This document shows positions 8,281-16,798 of a stretch of DNA of 64,000 bases, one piece after another; position 1 is the stretch's first letter; the number at the start of each line of letters is the position of its first letter. The DNA lies in contig JADJTW010000008.1 in NCBI GenBank assembly GCA_016710965.1, positions 161,047 through 225,046 on the forward strand, read 5' to 3'. This DNA comes from Flavobacteriales bacterium. Lineage in GTDB: Bacteria; Bacteroidota; Bacteroidia; Flavobacteriales_F; PHOS-HE28. The notes beneath the pieces are model-generated. The model saw only the letters and a program-made list of their open reading frames with translations. It was not told the origin of the DNA and did not search any database. The translations under genes and the position numbers were made by a program.

Positions 8281-9729
8281 ATGGCACAGGACACCGACGA
8301 TATCCTACGCGAGGTCACCTCGAAAGAGTACGCCTACGGCTTCATCACCGCCATCGAGAGCGATAAGGCGGCGAAGGGGCTGAGCGAGGACATCGTGCGC
8401 TTCATCAGCGCGAAGAAGAACGAACCGGAGTGGATGCTGGAGTGGCGGCTCGAGGCCTACCGCATCTGGCAAAAGATGGAGGAGCCGCACTGGGCGCATG
8501 TGCACTACCCCAAGATCGATTACCAGAACGCCTACTACTACAGCGCACCGAAGAAGAAGCCCACACTCAACAGCCTCGACGAAGCGGATCCCGAGTTGAT
8601 CGCCACGTTCGAGAAGTTGGGCATCAGCATGGAGGAGCAGAAGCGACTTGCAGGTGTCGCCGTGGATATCGTGTTCGACAGTGTGAGTGTGAAGACGACG
8701 TTCCAAGCCGCTCTGAAGGAGAAGGGCATCATCTTCTGTTCGTTCAGCGATGCGGTGCATGAGCATCCCGAGCTGATCAAGAAGTACCTCGGCAGCGTGG
8801 TGCCGCGCACGGACAACTACTTCGCCGCGCTCAACAGCGCCGTGTTCAGCGATGGCAGCTTCTGCTACATCCCGCCCGGCGTGCGTTGCCCGATGGAACT
8901 CAGCACCTACTTCCGCATCAACGAGGCCATGACCGGCCAGTTCGAGCGCACATTACTGATCGCCGATGAAGGCGCGTACGTGAGCTACCTCGAAGGCTGC
9001 ACCGCACCGATCCGCGATGAGCACCAGTTGCACGCCGCCGTGGTGGAACTCGTTGCGCTGAAGGACGCGGAGATCAAGTACAGCACCGTCCAGAACTGGT
9101 ACCCCGGCGACAAGGACGGCAAGGGCGGCATCTACAACTTCGTCACGAAGCGCGGCATGTGCCTCGGCGATCGCAGCAAGATCAGCTGGACGCAAGTCGA
9201 GACCGGCAGCGCGATCACGTGGAAGTACCCGAGCTGCGTGCTGAAGGGCGACTACAGCACCGGCGAGTTCTACAGCGTTGCGGTGACGAACAACCGCCAG
9301 CAGGCCGATACGGGCACCAAGATGACCCACATCGGCAAGGGCACCAAGAGCACCATCGTGAGCAAGGGCATCAGCGCGGGCTTTTCCAACAACAGCTACC
9401 GCGGCCTGGTGAAGATCGGCAAGGGCGCGAAGGGCGCGCGCAACTTCAGCCAGTGCGATTCACTGCTGCTGGGCGATCGCTGCGGCGCGCACACCTTCCC
9501 GTACATCGAGAGCGAGAACCCGACCGCGATGGTGGAGCACGAGGCCACTACGAGCAAGATCGGCGAGGACCAGATCTTCTACCTGAACCAGCGTGGCATT
9601 GAGACGGAGAAGGCCGTGAGCCTTATCGTGAATGGGTATTGCAAGGAAGTGCTGAACCAGTTGCCGATGGAGTTCGCCGTCGAAGCCCAAAAGCTGTTGG
9701 CAGTAAGCCTTGAAGGATCTGTAGGATGA
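8281..9729 (+). CDS. sufB: Fe-S cluster assembly protein SufB
   Basis: A 482-residue scaffold subunit of the SufBC2D complex, in which clusters are assembled at the SufB-SufD interface. Recognised by length and family segments: YIPPGVRCPMELSTYFRIN, then ADEGAYVSYLEGCTAP and WYPGDKDGKGGIYNFVTKRG, and the C-terminal RGIETEKAVSLIVNGYC. The conserved cysteine in SYLEGCTAP (about residue 240) and those in the C-terminal helix are present. The ATG directly follows the hairpin repeat. sufC follows after 49 bases. Confidence 0.97.
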   Translation: MAQDTDDILREVTSKEYAYGFITAIESDKAAKGLSEDIVRFISAKKNEPEWMLEWRLEAYRIWQKMEEPHWAHVHYPKIDYQNAYYYSAPKKKPTLNSLDEADPELIATFEKLGISMEEQKRLAGVAVDIVFDSVSVKTTFQAALKEKGIIFCSFSDAVHEHPELIKKYLGSVVPRTDNYFAALNSAVFSDGSFCYIPPGVRCPMELSTYFRINEAMTGQFERTLLIADEGAYVSYLEGCTAPIRDEHQLHAAVVELVALKDAEIKYSTVQNWYPGDKDGKGGIYNFVTKRGMCLGDRSKISWTQVETGSAITWKYPSCVLKGDYSTGEFYSVAVTNNRQQADTGTKMTHIGKGTKSTIVSKGISAGFSNNSYRGLVKIGKGAKGARNFSQCDSLLLGDRCGAHTFPYIESENPTAMVEHEATTSKIGEDQIFYLNQRGIETEKAVSLIVNGYCKEVLNQLPMEFAVEAQKLLAVSLEGSVG

Positions 9730-9778
9730 CCCATGTAGCGTCGACCCACCGGGTCGACCCGAAACGAGAGAAGACGCA

Positions 9779-10525
9779 ATGCTGAAGATCGAAGGGCTGC
9801 ATGCCCGCATAGAAGGGAAGGAGATCCTGCAAGGACTAAGCCTCGAAGTGAAGGCCGGTGAAGTGCACGCCATTATGGGTCCTAACGGATCCGGCAAGAG
9901 CACGCTCGCGAACGTGTTGGCTGGTCGTGACGAATACGAAGTGACCGCCGGCACCGTGACCTACCAAGGCCAAGACCTGCTCGAACTCTCGCCCGAAGAG
10001 CGCGCCTGGAAAGGCATCTTCCTCGCCTTCCAATACCCGGTGGAGATCCCCGGCGTGAGCAACATGAACTTCCTGCGCACGGCGCTGAACGAGACTCGCA
10101 AGGCGAACGGACTGGCGGAACTCGGCGGCAAGGACTTCCTCACGCTGGTGCGCGAACGCGCCAAGCTGGTGGAGATGGACCCGGACCTGATGAACCGCAG
10201 CCTCAACGTCGGTTTCAGCGGTGGTGAAAAGAAGCGCAACGAGATCTTCCAGATGGCCGTGCTCGAACCGAAACTGGGCATCCTCGACGAGACCGACAGC
10301 GGACTGGACATCGACGCGCTGCGCATCGTGGCCGGCGGCGTGAACAAGCTGCGCTCGAAGGACAATGCCTTCATCGTGGTAACGCACTATCAGCGCCTGC
10401 TGGACTACATCGTGCCCGATGTGGTACACGTGATGGCCGACGGCCGCATCATCAAGAGCGGTCCCAAGGAACTGGCGCTTGAACTGGAAGCGAAGGGCTA
10501 CGACTGGGTGAAGGAGCACGCGTGA
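9779..10525 (+). CDS. sufC: Fe-S cluster assembly ATPase SufC
   Basis: A 248-residue ABC-type ATPase that drives conformational change of the SufB-SufD scaffold. Walker A is GPNGSGKST (about residues 33-41), the signature is FSGGEKKRNEI, and Walker B is LGILDETDSGLD, which is characteristic of SufC. The conserved H-motif lies in VVTHYQRLL. Its stop shares bases with the sufD start (TGATG), indicating translational coupling. Confidence 0.97.
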   Translation: MLKIEGLHARIEGKEILQGLSLEVKAGEVHAIMGPNGSGKSTLANVLAGRDEYEVTAGTVTYQGQDLLELSPEERAWKGIFLAFQYPVEIPGVSNMNFLRTALNETRKANGLAELGGKDFLTLVRERAKLVEMDPDLMNRSLNVGFSGGEKKRNEIFQMAVLEPKLGILDETDSGLDIDALRIVAGGVNKLRSKDNAFIVVTHYQRLLDYIVPDVVHVMADGRIIKSGPKELALELEAKGYDWVKEHA

Positions 10526-11790
10526 TGAGCACGATGACCGCGATCGACCCGAAGGCAACTGTGCTTCCACTCCTCGAAGGCAGTGCGTGGCCCGGTGCTG
10601 CCGAAGCATTGGAGCAGGTACACGGGCTCCCTGTTCCGAGCATCAAGACCGAAGCGTGGAAGTACACACGCGTCGGCAAGCTGTTCAACCAGCCGTACGC
10701 CGCACCCAAGGGCGATGCCAACGTTGTAATGCCTGCCCGACTGCCTTTCGAAGTCACCCGTGTTGTCTTCGTCAACGGCCACTTCCGCGCTGACCTCAGC
10801 GATGATCTGAAAGGCCAGCCGCACGTTGTGATCGACAGCCTGCAACATCACCTGTCGCATGGCCCCGTCCGGAACCACTACGGCCACATCACACCGGTCA
10901 ACGAACGCCTCTTCTCCGCCATGAATGCCGCTGCACCGACCGACGGCCTGCTGCTGCTGGTGTTCAAGAACACCACCGTGGAGAAGCCGGTCCACGTGCT
11001 GCGCATCACCACCGATGGCGGACAACTGATCCAGCCGCGCGACCTGTTCCTGATCCAGGAAGGCGCCAAGGCCGAGGTCATTGAAGAGCACATCTCTCTT
11101 TCGAGCGAAGTGACATCGACGCTGGTGAACAGCGTCCGCGAGAGCTACGTGGCCGAAGGCGCCGAACTGCTCGTACACAAGCTCCAACGCGATGCCGCCG
11201 CGCACATCGCACAGGAGAGCGTGCAGGTAGATGCAAAAGGACATTATAGCATCTCCACGACGACACTGGAAGGCTCGCTGGTCCGCAACGACATCAACGT
11301 ATCGCTGTCCGGTCCGGAGGCGCATGCCGAGTTGAACGGCGTTTACCTGCTGAACGGCACCACGCACTGCGACAACCACACCTACATCGGCCACGACGTT
11401 CCGGACTGCACGAGCGACGAACTCTACAAGGGCATCATCGCGGAGAAAGGCACGGGCGTGTTCAACGGCAAGGTGTACGTGAAGCAGGATGCCCAGCGCA
11501 CCCGCGCCTACCAGAGCAACGCGAACATCCTGCAAGGTGATGACGCGCGCATCTTCGCCAAACCCGAACTGGAGATCTACGCGGACGATGTGAAGTGCAG
11601 CCACGGTTGCACCATTGGTCGTCTGGATGAGAAAGGCTTGTTCTACCTGCGTTCGCGGGGAGTAAGTGAATCCGAAGCGCGGCGCATGCTTTCACACGCC
11701 TTCATGACGGATGTGTTAGAGCGCATCACAAACGAGGACTGGAGGAAACATCTCGCATCGCTCATCGACGCGAAACTGGAAACGCTGTGA
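10525..11790 (+). CDS. sufD: Fe-S cluster assembly protein SufD
   Basis: About 421 residues; the SufB paralogue that completes the SufBC2D scaffold. The C-terminal half shows the SufB/SufD beta-helix core (CDNHTYIGHDVPDCTSDELYKG) and the conserved CSHGCTIGRLDEKGLFYLRSRG segment with the interfacial His/Cys. The N-terminal half is less conserved, with KTEAWKYTRVGKLF near residue 40. I place the start at ATG 10525, overlapping the sufC stop; a GTG one codon earlier is possible. Confidence 0.95.
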   Translation: MSTMTAIDPKATVLPLLEGSAWPGAAEALEQVHGLPVPSIKTEAWKYTRVGKLFNQPYAAPKGDANVVMPARLPFEVTRVVFVNGHFRADLSDDLKGQPHVVIDSLQHHLSHGPVRNHYGHITPVNERLFSAMNAAAPTDGLLLLVFKNTTVEKPVHVLRITTDGGQLIQPRDLFLIQEGAKAEVIEEHISLSSEVTSTLVNSVRESYVAEGAELLVHKLQRDAAAHIAQESVQVDAKGHYSISTTTLEGSLVRNDINVSLSGPEAHAELNGVYLLNGTTHCDNHTYIGHDVPDCTSDELYKGIIAEKGTGVFNGKVYVKQDAQRTRAYQSNANILQGDDARIFAKPELEIYADDVKCSHGCTIGRLDEKGLFYLRSRGVSESEARRMLSHAFMTDVLERITNEDWRKHLASLIDAKLETL

Positions 11791-11799
11791 TGAAGAACG

Positions 11800-11879
11800 A
11801 CCGCAAAGGACACGAAGGACGCACGGAGGCCCAGCCGACTTGTGCATTTCCCTTCGCGCTCTTTGTGCCCTTTGCGGTA
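11800..11879. repeat. REP-like imperfect hairpin repeat, copy 2
   Basis: The left arm ACCGCAAAGGACACGAAGG begins at 11800, and the right arm, ending CCCTTTGCGGTA at 11879, closes an imperfect stem of about 30 bp. It is clearly related to the copy at 8190-8270. It fills most of the gap between sufD and sufS and ends seven bases before the sufS ATG, so a folded stem in the mRNA could affect sufS translation. Confidence 0.75.
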
Positions 11880-11886
11880 TGAACCC

Positions 11887-13152
11887 ATGAGCACTTCAAC
11901 TTCTCCAGCAGTACAACGCACCTTCGATGTAGAAGAGATCCGTGCGCAGTTCCCGATCCTGAAAGAGCTGGTGCATGGCAAGCCGCTCGTGTACTTCGAC
12001 AACGCCGCGACCAGCCAGAAGCCACGTCGCGCGATCAAGGCCGAGAGCACCTACTACGCCACGATCAATGCGAATGTGCATCGTGGTGTTCACACGCTGA
12101 GCACCAAGGCCACCGAGGCACAGGAGGCCGCACGCGAGACCGTTCGTGCGCACATCAACGCGCAACATGCGCACGAGATCATCTTCACCTGTGGCACCAC
12201 GGCGAGCATCAATCTTGCTGCGACCAGTCTTGGTCAGCTACTGCTTAAGAAAGGGGATGAGGTGGTGATCAGCGGCATGGAGCACCACAGCAACATCGTG
12301 CCCTGGCAACTGGCTTGCGAGCGGCATGGCGCGGTACTCAAGGTGATCCCCATCACGGACAGTGGTGAATGGGACATGTCCGCGATTCCGGCTCGGGGCC
12401 GGAATGACATCCTCACGGACAAGACCCGGATCCTTGCCATCAGCCATGTGAGCAACACGCTGGGCACGATCAACCCGGCGAAGAAGCTGATCGCGCAAGC
12501 GAAGAAGAAGGGCATCATCACCGTGGTCGACGGCGCTCAGGCTGCACCGCACCTGAAGATCGATGTGCAGGACCTCGGCTGCGACCTCTATGCGTTCAGC
12601 GGGCACAAGGCCTACGGCCCCACGGGCACAGGTGTGCTCTACGGCCGCGAGGAATTGCTGGAGCGCATGCCTCCCTGGCAAGGCGGCGGCGAGATGATCG
12701 ATACGGTCACGCTGGAGAAGAGCACTTGGGCGAAGCTGCCCTTCAAGTTCGAGGCCGGCACGCCGCACATCGCGGGCATCATCGGGCTGGGCGAGGCCAT
12801 CCGCTGGATGCAGGACTATGACCTGGACGCCATGGCCGCGCACGAGCGCACGCTGCTCGAGCACGCGACCAAAGAGCTGCTCGCCATCGATGGCCTGCGC
12901 ATCATCGGCACCGCGAAGGAGAAAGTTGGCGTGATCAGTTTCGTCATCGACGGCGTACACCATTACGACCTCGGCACCCTGCTCGACCAGCAGGGCATCG
13001 CCGTGCGTACGGGCCACCACTGCACGCAACCGCTGATGGACCGCTTCGGCGTGAGCGGAACAACGCGGGCGAGCTTCGCGTGCTTCAATACGATCGCAGA
13101 GGTGGATGCGATGGTGGCTGGGGTGAAGAAAGGTGTGAAGATGTTGCGATGA
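11887..13152 (+). CDS. sufS: Cysteine desulfurase SufS
   Basis: A 421-residue PLP enzyme that takes sulfur from cysteine for cluster assembly. I use ATG 11887 (MSTSTSPAVQRTFDVEEIR); the frame is open upstream only through the hairpin repeat. The PLP lysine is in SGHKAYGPTGTG (about residue 241). The persulfide-forming cysteine is in TGHHCTQPLM (about residue 379). The N-terminal LVYFDNAATSQKP motif is typical. SufE, the sulfur acceptor that stimulates SufS, follows after 236 abnormal bases. Confidence 0.96.
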   Translation: MSTSTSPAVQRTFDVEEIRAQFPILKELVHGKPLVYFDNAATSQKPRRAIKAESTYYATINANVHRGVHTLSTKATEAQEAARETVRAHINAQHAHEIIFTCGTTASINLAATSLGQLLLKKGDEVVISGMEHHSNIVPWQLACERHGAVLKVIPITDSGEWDMSAIPARGRNDILTDKTRILAISHVSNTLGTINPAKKLIAQAKKKGIITVVDGAQAAPHLKIDVQDLGCDLYAFSGHKAYGPTGTGVLYGREELLERMPPWQGGGEMIDTVTLEKSTWAKLPFKFEAGTPHIAGIIGLGEAIRWMQDYDLDAMAAHERTLLEHATKELLAIDGLRIIGTAKEKVGVISFVIDGVHHYDLGTLLDQQGIAVRTGHHCTQPLMDRFGVSGTTRASFACFNTIAEVDAMVAGVKKGVKMLR

Positions 13153-13157
13153 AGACG

Positions 13158-13385
13158 GGGGGGGGGCGGGCCCCGCCCCCCCGGGGGGGGGGGCCGCCCC
13201 CGGCGCCGCCGGGGACGGGACCCACAGGACGGGGGGGAAAAAGGGGGAACAGGGGGGGGGGGAGACAAAGGACGCCCCGGCGGCCCCCCCCACGGCGCCC
13301 GCGCGGAGCCGGCGAGGAGGGCCCGGGCCCCCCCCCAGCCCCGGCCCCCCCCCAACAACAAGGGGGGGGGGGGCGCCCCCTTCGA
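13158..13385. other. Anomalous G/C homopolymer stretch, probable artefact
   Basis: About 230 bases made almost only of G and C, with many runs of seven or more, unlike anything else in the window. Open frames crossing it are low-complexity Gly/Pro/Arg and not believable as protein. A remnant GACAAAGGACGC at 13264-13275 resembles GACACGAAGGACGC (from 11809) in the hairpin repeat, suggesting that a third repeat copy stood here and was corrupted. A real G-quadruplex-forming spacer is the alternative. Confidence 0.7.
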
Positions 13386-13388
13386 CGA

Positions 13389-13826
13389 ATGACCCTCACC
13401 CAAGCCCAACAAGAAGTGGTGGACGAGTTCGCCATGTTCACGGACTGGCAGGACCGCTACGAGCACCTGATCGAGCTGGGCAAGGACCTGCCGTTGATCG
13501 CGCCGGAGAAGAAGACCGAGGAGAACATCGTGCGCGGTTGCCAATCGCGTGTGTGGCTCAACGCTGAGTACCGCGCTTCGACTCCGCTCAGCGCTGGTAC
13601 CGTGCATTTCACCGCCGACAGCGATGCCATGATCACCAAGGGCCTCATCGCCTTGCTCGTACGCGTGTTGAACGATCGCACGCCCCAAGAGATCCTGGAA
13701 ACGCCGCTCACATTCATCGATACCATCGGCCTGCGCGAACACCTGAGCCCGAACCGCAGCAACGGCCTCAGCGCGATGATGGACCAAATGAAACGCTACG
13801 CCCTCGCCTATTCCTCCAAGACATGA
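13389..13826 (+). CDS. sufE: SufE family sulfur acceptor
   Basis: A 145-residue protein that accepts persulfide sulfur from SufS and hands it to SufB. The start is ATG 13389 (MTLTQAQQEVVDEF); the frame stays open further upstream only through the G/C-run region. The acceptor cysteine is in IVRGCQSRVWL (about residue 51), preceded by the family segment LIELGKDLP. The stop overlaps the next ATG (ATGA), so it is coupled to the DUF59 gene. Confidence 0.94.
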   Translation: MTLTQAQQEVVDEFAMFTDWQDRYEHLIELGKDLPLIAPEKKTEENIVRGCQSRVWLNAEYRASTPLSAGTVHFTADSDAMITKGLIALLVRVLNDRTPQEILETPLTFIDTIGLREHLSPNRSNGLSAMMDQMKRYALAYSSKT

Positions 13827-14143
13827 CGCCCGAGGAGAAGAAACAACTGGAGGAGAGCATCATCAACGCGCTCAAGGCCATCTATGACCCGGAGATCCCC
13901 GTGGACATCTACGAGCTGGGGCTGATCTACGACGTGGTGATCCGCGACGATGCGAGCGTTTACATCAAGATGACCTTGACCAGTCCGGCGTGCCCGGTGG
14001 CGGGAACACTGCCCGGTGAAGTGGAGCAGAAGGTTGCCGGTGTGCAAGGCGTGAACGGCGCGAAGGTGGAGATCACCTTCGAGCCTGCATGGGACAAGAC
14101 GATGATGAGCGAAGCGGCACAACTCGAACTCGGCTTCATGTGA
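13823..14143 (+). CDS. DUF59/MIP18 family Fe-S assembly factor (SufT-like)
   Basis: A 106-residue DUF59 protein. It has the family core DPEIPVDIYELGLIYDV and the LTSPACPV segment with its conserved cysteine. DUF59 proteins in SUF operons act in maturation or transfer of Fe-S clusters. It overlaps sufE by four bases and shares its stop with the next start, so three genes in a row are translationally coupled. Confidence 0.92.
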   Translation: MTPEEKKQLEESIINALKAIYDPEIPVDIYELGLIYDVVIRDDASVYIKMTLTSPACPVAGTLPGEVEQKVAGVQGVNGAKVEITFEPAWDKTMMSEAAQLELGFM

Positions 14144-14661
14144 TGAGCGACGAAAGCCCCATCATCAACAAGGTGGCTTCGAGCGGGATCATCACCCTTG
14201 ACCTGGAAGAGATATATCCGGCAGGTGAACGGGTGGTCTTCGACCTGAAGCCCTTGCTCTGGCAGGAGATAGCCCTGAAGGAGGATGACCTGCGCGCCTT
14301 CGTGAAAAGCCACGACTGGGTGCAGTACAAGGACAAGTTCGTTTCGGTGCATTGCTCGGCGGATGCGATCATTCCCACCTGGGCTTTCATGCTGGTCGCC
14401 ACCCAACTACAACCACATGCGGCGTTCGTTACCCAGGGCGATGCCGATCAACTGGAGCGCGCTGTGTTCACGAGGTTCGTGCAGTCCTTGGATATCGAAC
14501 CATACCGTGGCGGGCGCATCGTGGTGAAGGGATGCAGCAAATTGCCCGTTCCGCTGAACGCGTACGTGGAGCTGAGCACGAAGCTCCTGCCCATGGTGAA
14601 GAGCCTGATGTTCGGCGAACCCTGCAGTACTGTGCCGTTGTACAAGGCGCCGAAGGCCTAG
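14143..14661 (+). CDS. DUF2480 family protein
   Basis: 172 residues from ATG 14143, whose A is the last base of the previous stop codon. An upstream start at 14089 in this frame would overlap the DUF59 gene and is rejected. The protein starts MSDESPIINKVASSGIITLD and contains HCSADAIIPTWAFMLVA and VVKGCSKLPVPLNAYVEL. This matches my recollection of DUF2480, a Bacteroidetes family found at the end of SUF operons. Its biochemical role is unknown; the conserved cysteines and context suggest a part in Fe-S assembly. Confidence 0.85.
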   Translation: MSDESPIINKVASSGIITLDLEEIYPAGERVVFDLKPLLWQEIALKEDDLRAFVKSHDWVQYKDKFVSVHCSADAIIPTWAFMLVATQLQPHAAFVTQGDADQLERAVFTRFVQSLDIEPYRGGRIVVKGCSKLPVPLNAYVELSTKLLPMVKSLMFGEPCSTVPLYKAPKA

Positions 14662-14664
14662 AGC

Positions 14665-14672
14665 TACCTTGG
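14665..14672 (+). promoter_or_regulatory. -7 promoter box before the HExxH protein gene
   Basis: TACCTTGG resembles TAnnTTTG and lies 17 bases before ATG 14690, directly after the DUF2480 stop. It suggests that the next gene has its own promoter although it follows the SUF operon closely. Confidence 0.4.
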
Positions 14673-14689
14673 CGCTCCCGCATTCCGGG

Positions 14690-16798
14690 ATGAGACAAAT
14701 GCGCTGGCTCTTCTTGTTCATTCTTGTTGTTCGATGCAGCCTCTGCACAGCACAGGTCGATACCGTTCGCGTGCCGAACAGCACCAACGGCTGGTACCTC
14801 AGTCCGCACGGCACTATACGCATCCTGTTGCTCTTCGCCGAGATCGACTGGGATAAGAGCCCTTCGCGCGATCCGCAACCCGAGGCGGGCGAAGGTTGGC
14901 CCAAGGGAAAACTGCCCCGTTGGAAGGATGATGCCTTCGACCCACGCCCCGCTGCCGCCTACCTGGGCCAGGTGACACGCTACTACCACGACATGTCGCT
15001 CGGGCGATACACCGTGCTCGGCGACTACATCGACACGATCCTCACCCTTCGTGAAAGCGAATACCCTACGGTGGGCAATGCGCACAGTATCGGCGCGCTG
15101 GCGGTGAAAGAGGCCAACAAGATGGGCACCCTGCGCACGCACCATGGCCTGAGCATCGCCGATTTCGACTTGTGGAAGCGTGGCGGCAAAGCAGGCATGC
15201 CCAAGCAACAAGGCGCCGACGAACCGCACAGCTACGACCACGTGATGGTGATCGTCCGCAACAGCGGCCTAACGCACAACCAGGGCAGCGTGGATCCCGG
15301 CAGCCCGGGCAAGCTCTTCGGCTTCGAGAGCGATTCGCAGAGCCGGTTCGGAGGCATGTACGGCATGCCCTTCGAGATCCTGCAGCACGAGTACAATCAC
15401 CTCCTATTCGGCGGCAACAACTTCCACGTGGGCGGCGGCAATGCAGCGCAGTTCACCAGCTACTTCCCCTTCCTGCAAGGCGGTTGGAGCATGATGGGCG
15501 GCAGCAACAGCTCGCTCCTCACCGGCAATGCCTGGGACCGCGACCGGTTGGGATGGCGAGCAGAGGATGCGCAGTACCGGATCAACGCACGCGATGCACG
15601 AGGAAGGAGCGTCAGCGGTGACATCGACCCGTACAACGGCGACACCGGGGTGTACGTGCTGCGTGATTTCATGACCAGCGGCGATGCACTGCGGATCCGG
15701 CTGCCCTTCATACCCGAGAACGAGTACGCGCAATGGACCTGGCTGGAGAACCACCAGACGTACAAGCGCAACGGGGTGCTCTGCGACAAGTTCCACTATG
15801 AAGTGGAGATGCCATGCGTAGCCGGTGCCGTGCCGGGCATCTACGCATACGTGCAAGTGGACCGCGACAACCGTTACGGCGATGATGTCTTCGGCCAACA
15901 CAGCGACTACCTGCGCCCATTGCTAGCCAGTGGCCACTTCGATCAGACGTTGCGCGATGACCGCATGCGTTATGAGTGCTTGTGGGGCAATGAGACACGG
16001 CCGTATGAAGTGAGCCAGCGCAGTGCCAATGCCCTTAGCGGCAACATGGAGCAGGAGATGCCGCTGGCCGGCCCGGATAAGAATGGACAGCTGAACCGAA
16101 GCACGCACTATGTCCCCCGCATCGAGTTCCGTGATGGCGTGAAGAACGACCAGGGGATCATGTTCGGCCACGCTCGGCATGCCTTCACGCCGGGCCACAA
16201 GCTGGGCATGTGTACGAACCCCAGCACCGCCAATATGCTCACCGTGCTGAACAACCAGGGCAATGCGGTGAACAAGTACGCCGCACCGGACAACCGCACC
16301 ATCCACCTCAATGGCATCGGTATCGAGGTGATGGAGCAGCGTACCAACGGTGACATCGTACTGCGCGTGCGTAACGACGACCGCGTGCTGGACCACGATA
16401 CCCGCTGGTGCGGAGACAGTATCGTGCTCCATCCACCGCCCTATGCCGATTGGCCTGCCCTCAAGATCGCCAGCCGAGCCCGCCTATTGATCGACCGGTC
16501 AGGCACACCCACCGTGCTCACCCCGGTAGGCGAGGCGGAAGAGGGCTACGCGCATCCCACGCGATTGGTCGTCGCAGGTGGGTCAACGGTGATCGGCGAG
16601 GTTCGATGCCAGGTCGAACTGCGCAACCGCAGTGAATTACATGTGATGCCCGGCGCCCATGTGCTGTTTCACCGCAAGGCGAAGTTGGACGTGGACAACG
16701 GGTGCCTGGTGGTCCTGCATGGCAACGCAGAACTGAAGGCGAAGCCTAAACTGCTGCGGAAACTGAAGAAGAAGGGCCGGGTAGTGAGCGTGACCTAA
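14690..16798 (+). CDS. Secreted putative metallopeptidase (M6-like, HExxH)
   Basis: About 702 residues from ATG 14690 with a signal peptide (MRQMRWLFLFILVVRCSLC...AQ). A zinc-peptidase motif HEYNH sits near residue 233 in FEILQHEYNHLLFG, preceded by a YDHVMVIVRNSG strand. This arrangement resembles M6-like peptidases, in which the two His bind Zn and the Glu is the general base. A third ligand cannot be fixed by eye. The C-terminal 150 residues look beta-rich (RNRSELHVMPGAHVLF) but are not a T9SS sorting domain, which is odd for a secreted protein here. The last bases overlap the stop of the convergent purF. Substrate unknown. Confidence 0.75.
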   Translation: MRQMRWLFLFILVVRCSLCTAQVDTVRVPNSTNGWYLSPHGTIRILLLFAEIDWDKSPSRDPQPEAGEGWPKGKLPRWKDDAFDPRPAAAYLGQVTRYYHDMSLGRYTVLGDYIDTILTLRESEYPTVGNAHSIGALAVKEANKMGTLRTHHGLSIADFDLWKRGGKAGMPKQQGADEPHSYDHVMVIVRNSGLTHNQGSVDPGSPGKLFGFESDSQSRFGGMYGMPFEILQHEYNHLLFGGNNFHVGGGNAAQFTSYFPFLQGGWSMMGGSNSSLLTGNAWDRDRLGWRAEDAQYRINARDARGRSVSGDIDPYNGDTGVYVLRDFMTSGDALRIRLPFIPENEYAQWTWLENHQTYKRNGVLCDKFHYEVEMPCVAGAVPGIYAYVQVDRDNRYGDDVFGQHSDYLRPLLASGHFDQTLRDDRMRYECLWGNETRPYEVSQRSANALSGNMEQEMPLAGPDKNGQLNRSTHYVPRIEFRDGVKNDQGIMFGHARHAFTPGHKLGMCTNPSTANMLTVLNNQGNAVNKYAAPDNRTIHLNGIGIEVMEQRTNGDIVLRVRNDDRVLDHDTRWCGDSIVLHPPPYADWPALKIASRARLLIDRSGTPTVLTPVGEAEEGYAHPTRLVVAGGSTVIGEVRCQVELRNRSELHVMPGAHVLFHRKAKLDVDNGCLVVLHGNAELKAKPKLLRKLKKKGRVVSVT

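Noticed and set aside
13080..13388. Open frames across the G/C-rich block, including an extended SufE
   Set aside because: The encoded Gly/Pro/Arg strings are artefacts of homopolymers; SufE begins naturally at ATG 13389.
14089..14142. Earlier start for the DUF2480 gene
   Set aside because: It would overlap the DUF59 coding sequence by over 50 bases, whereas ATG 14143 overlaps its stop in the coupled pattern seen throughout the operon.
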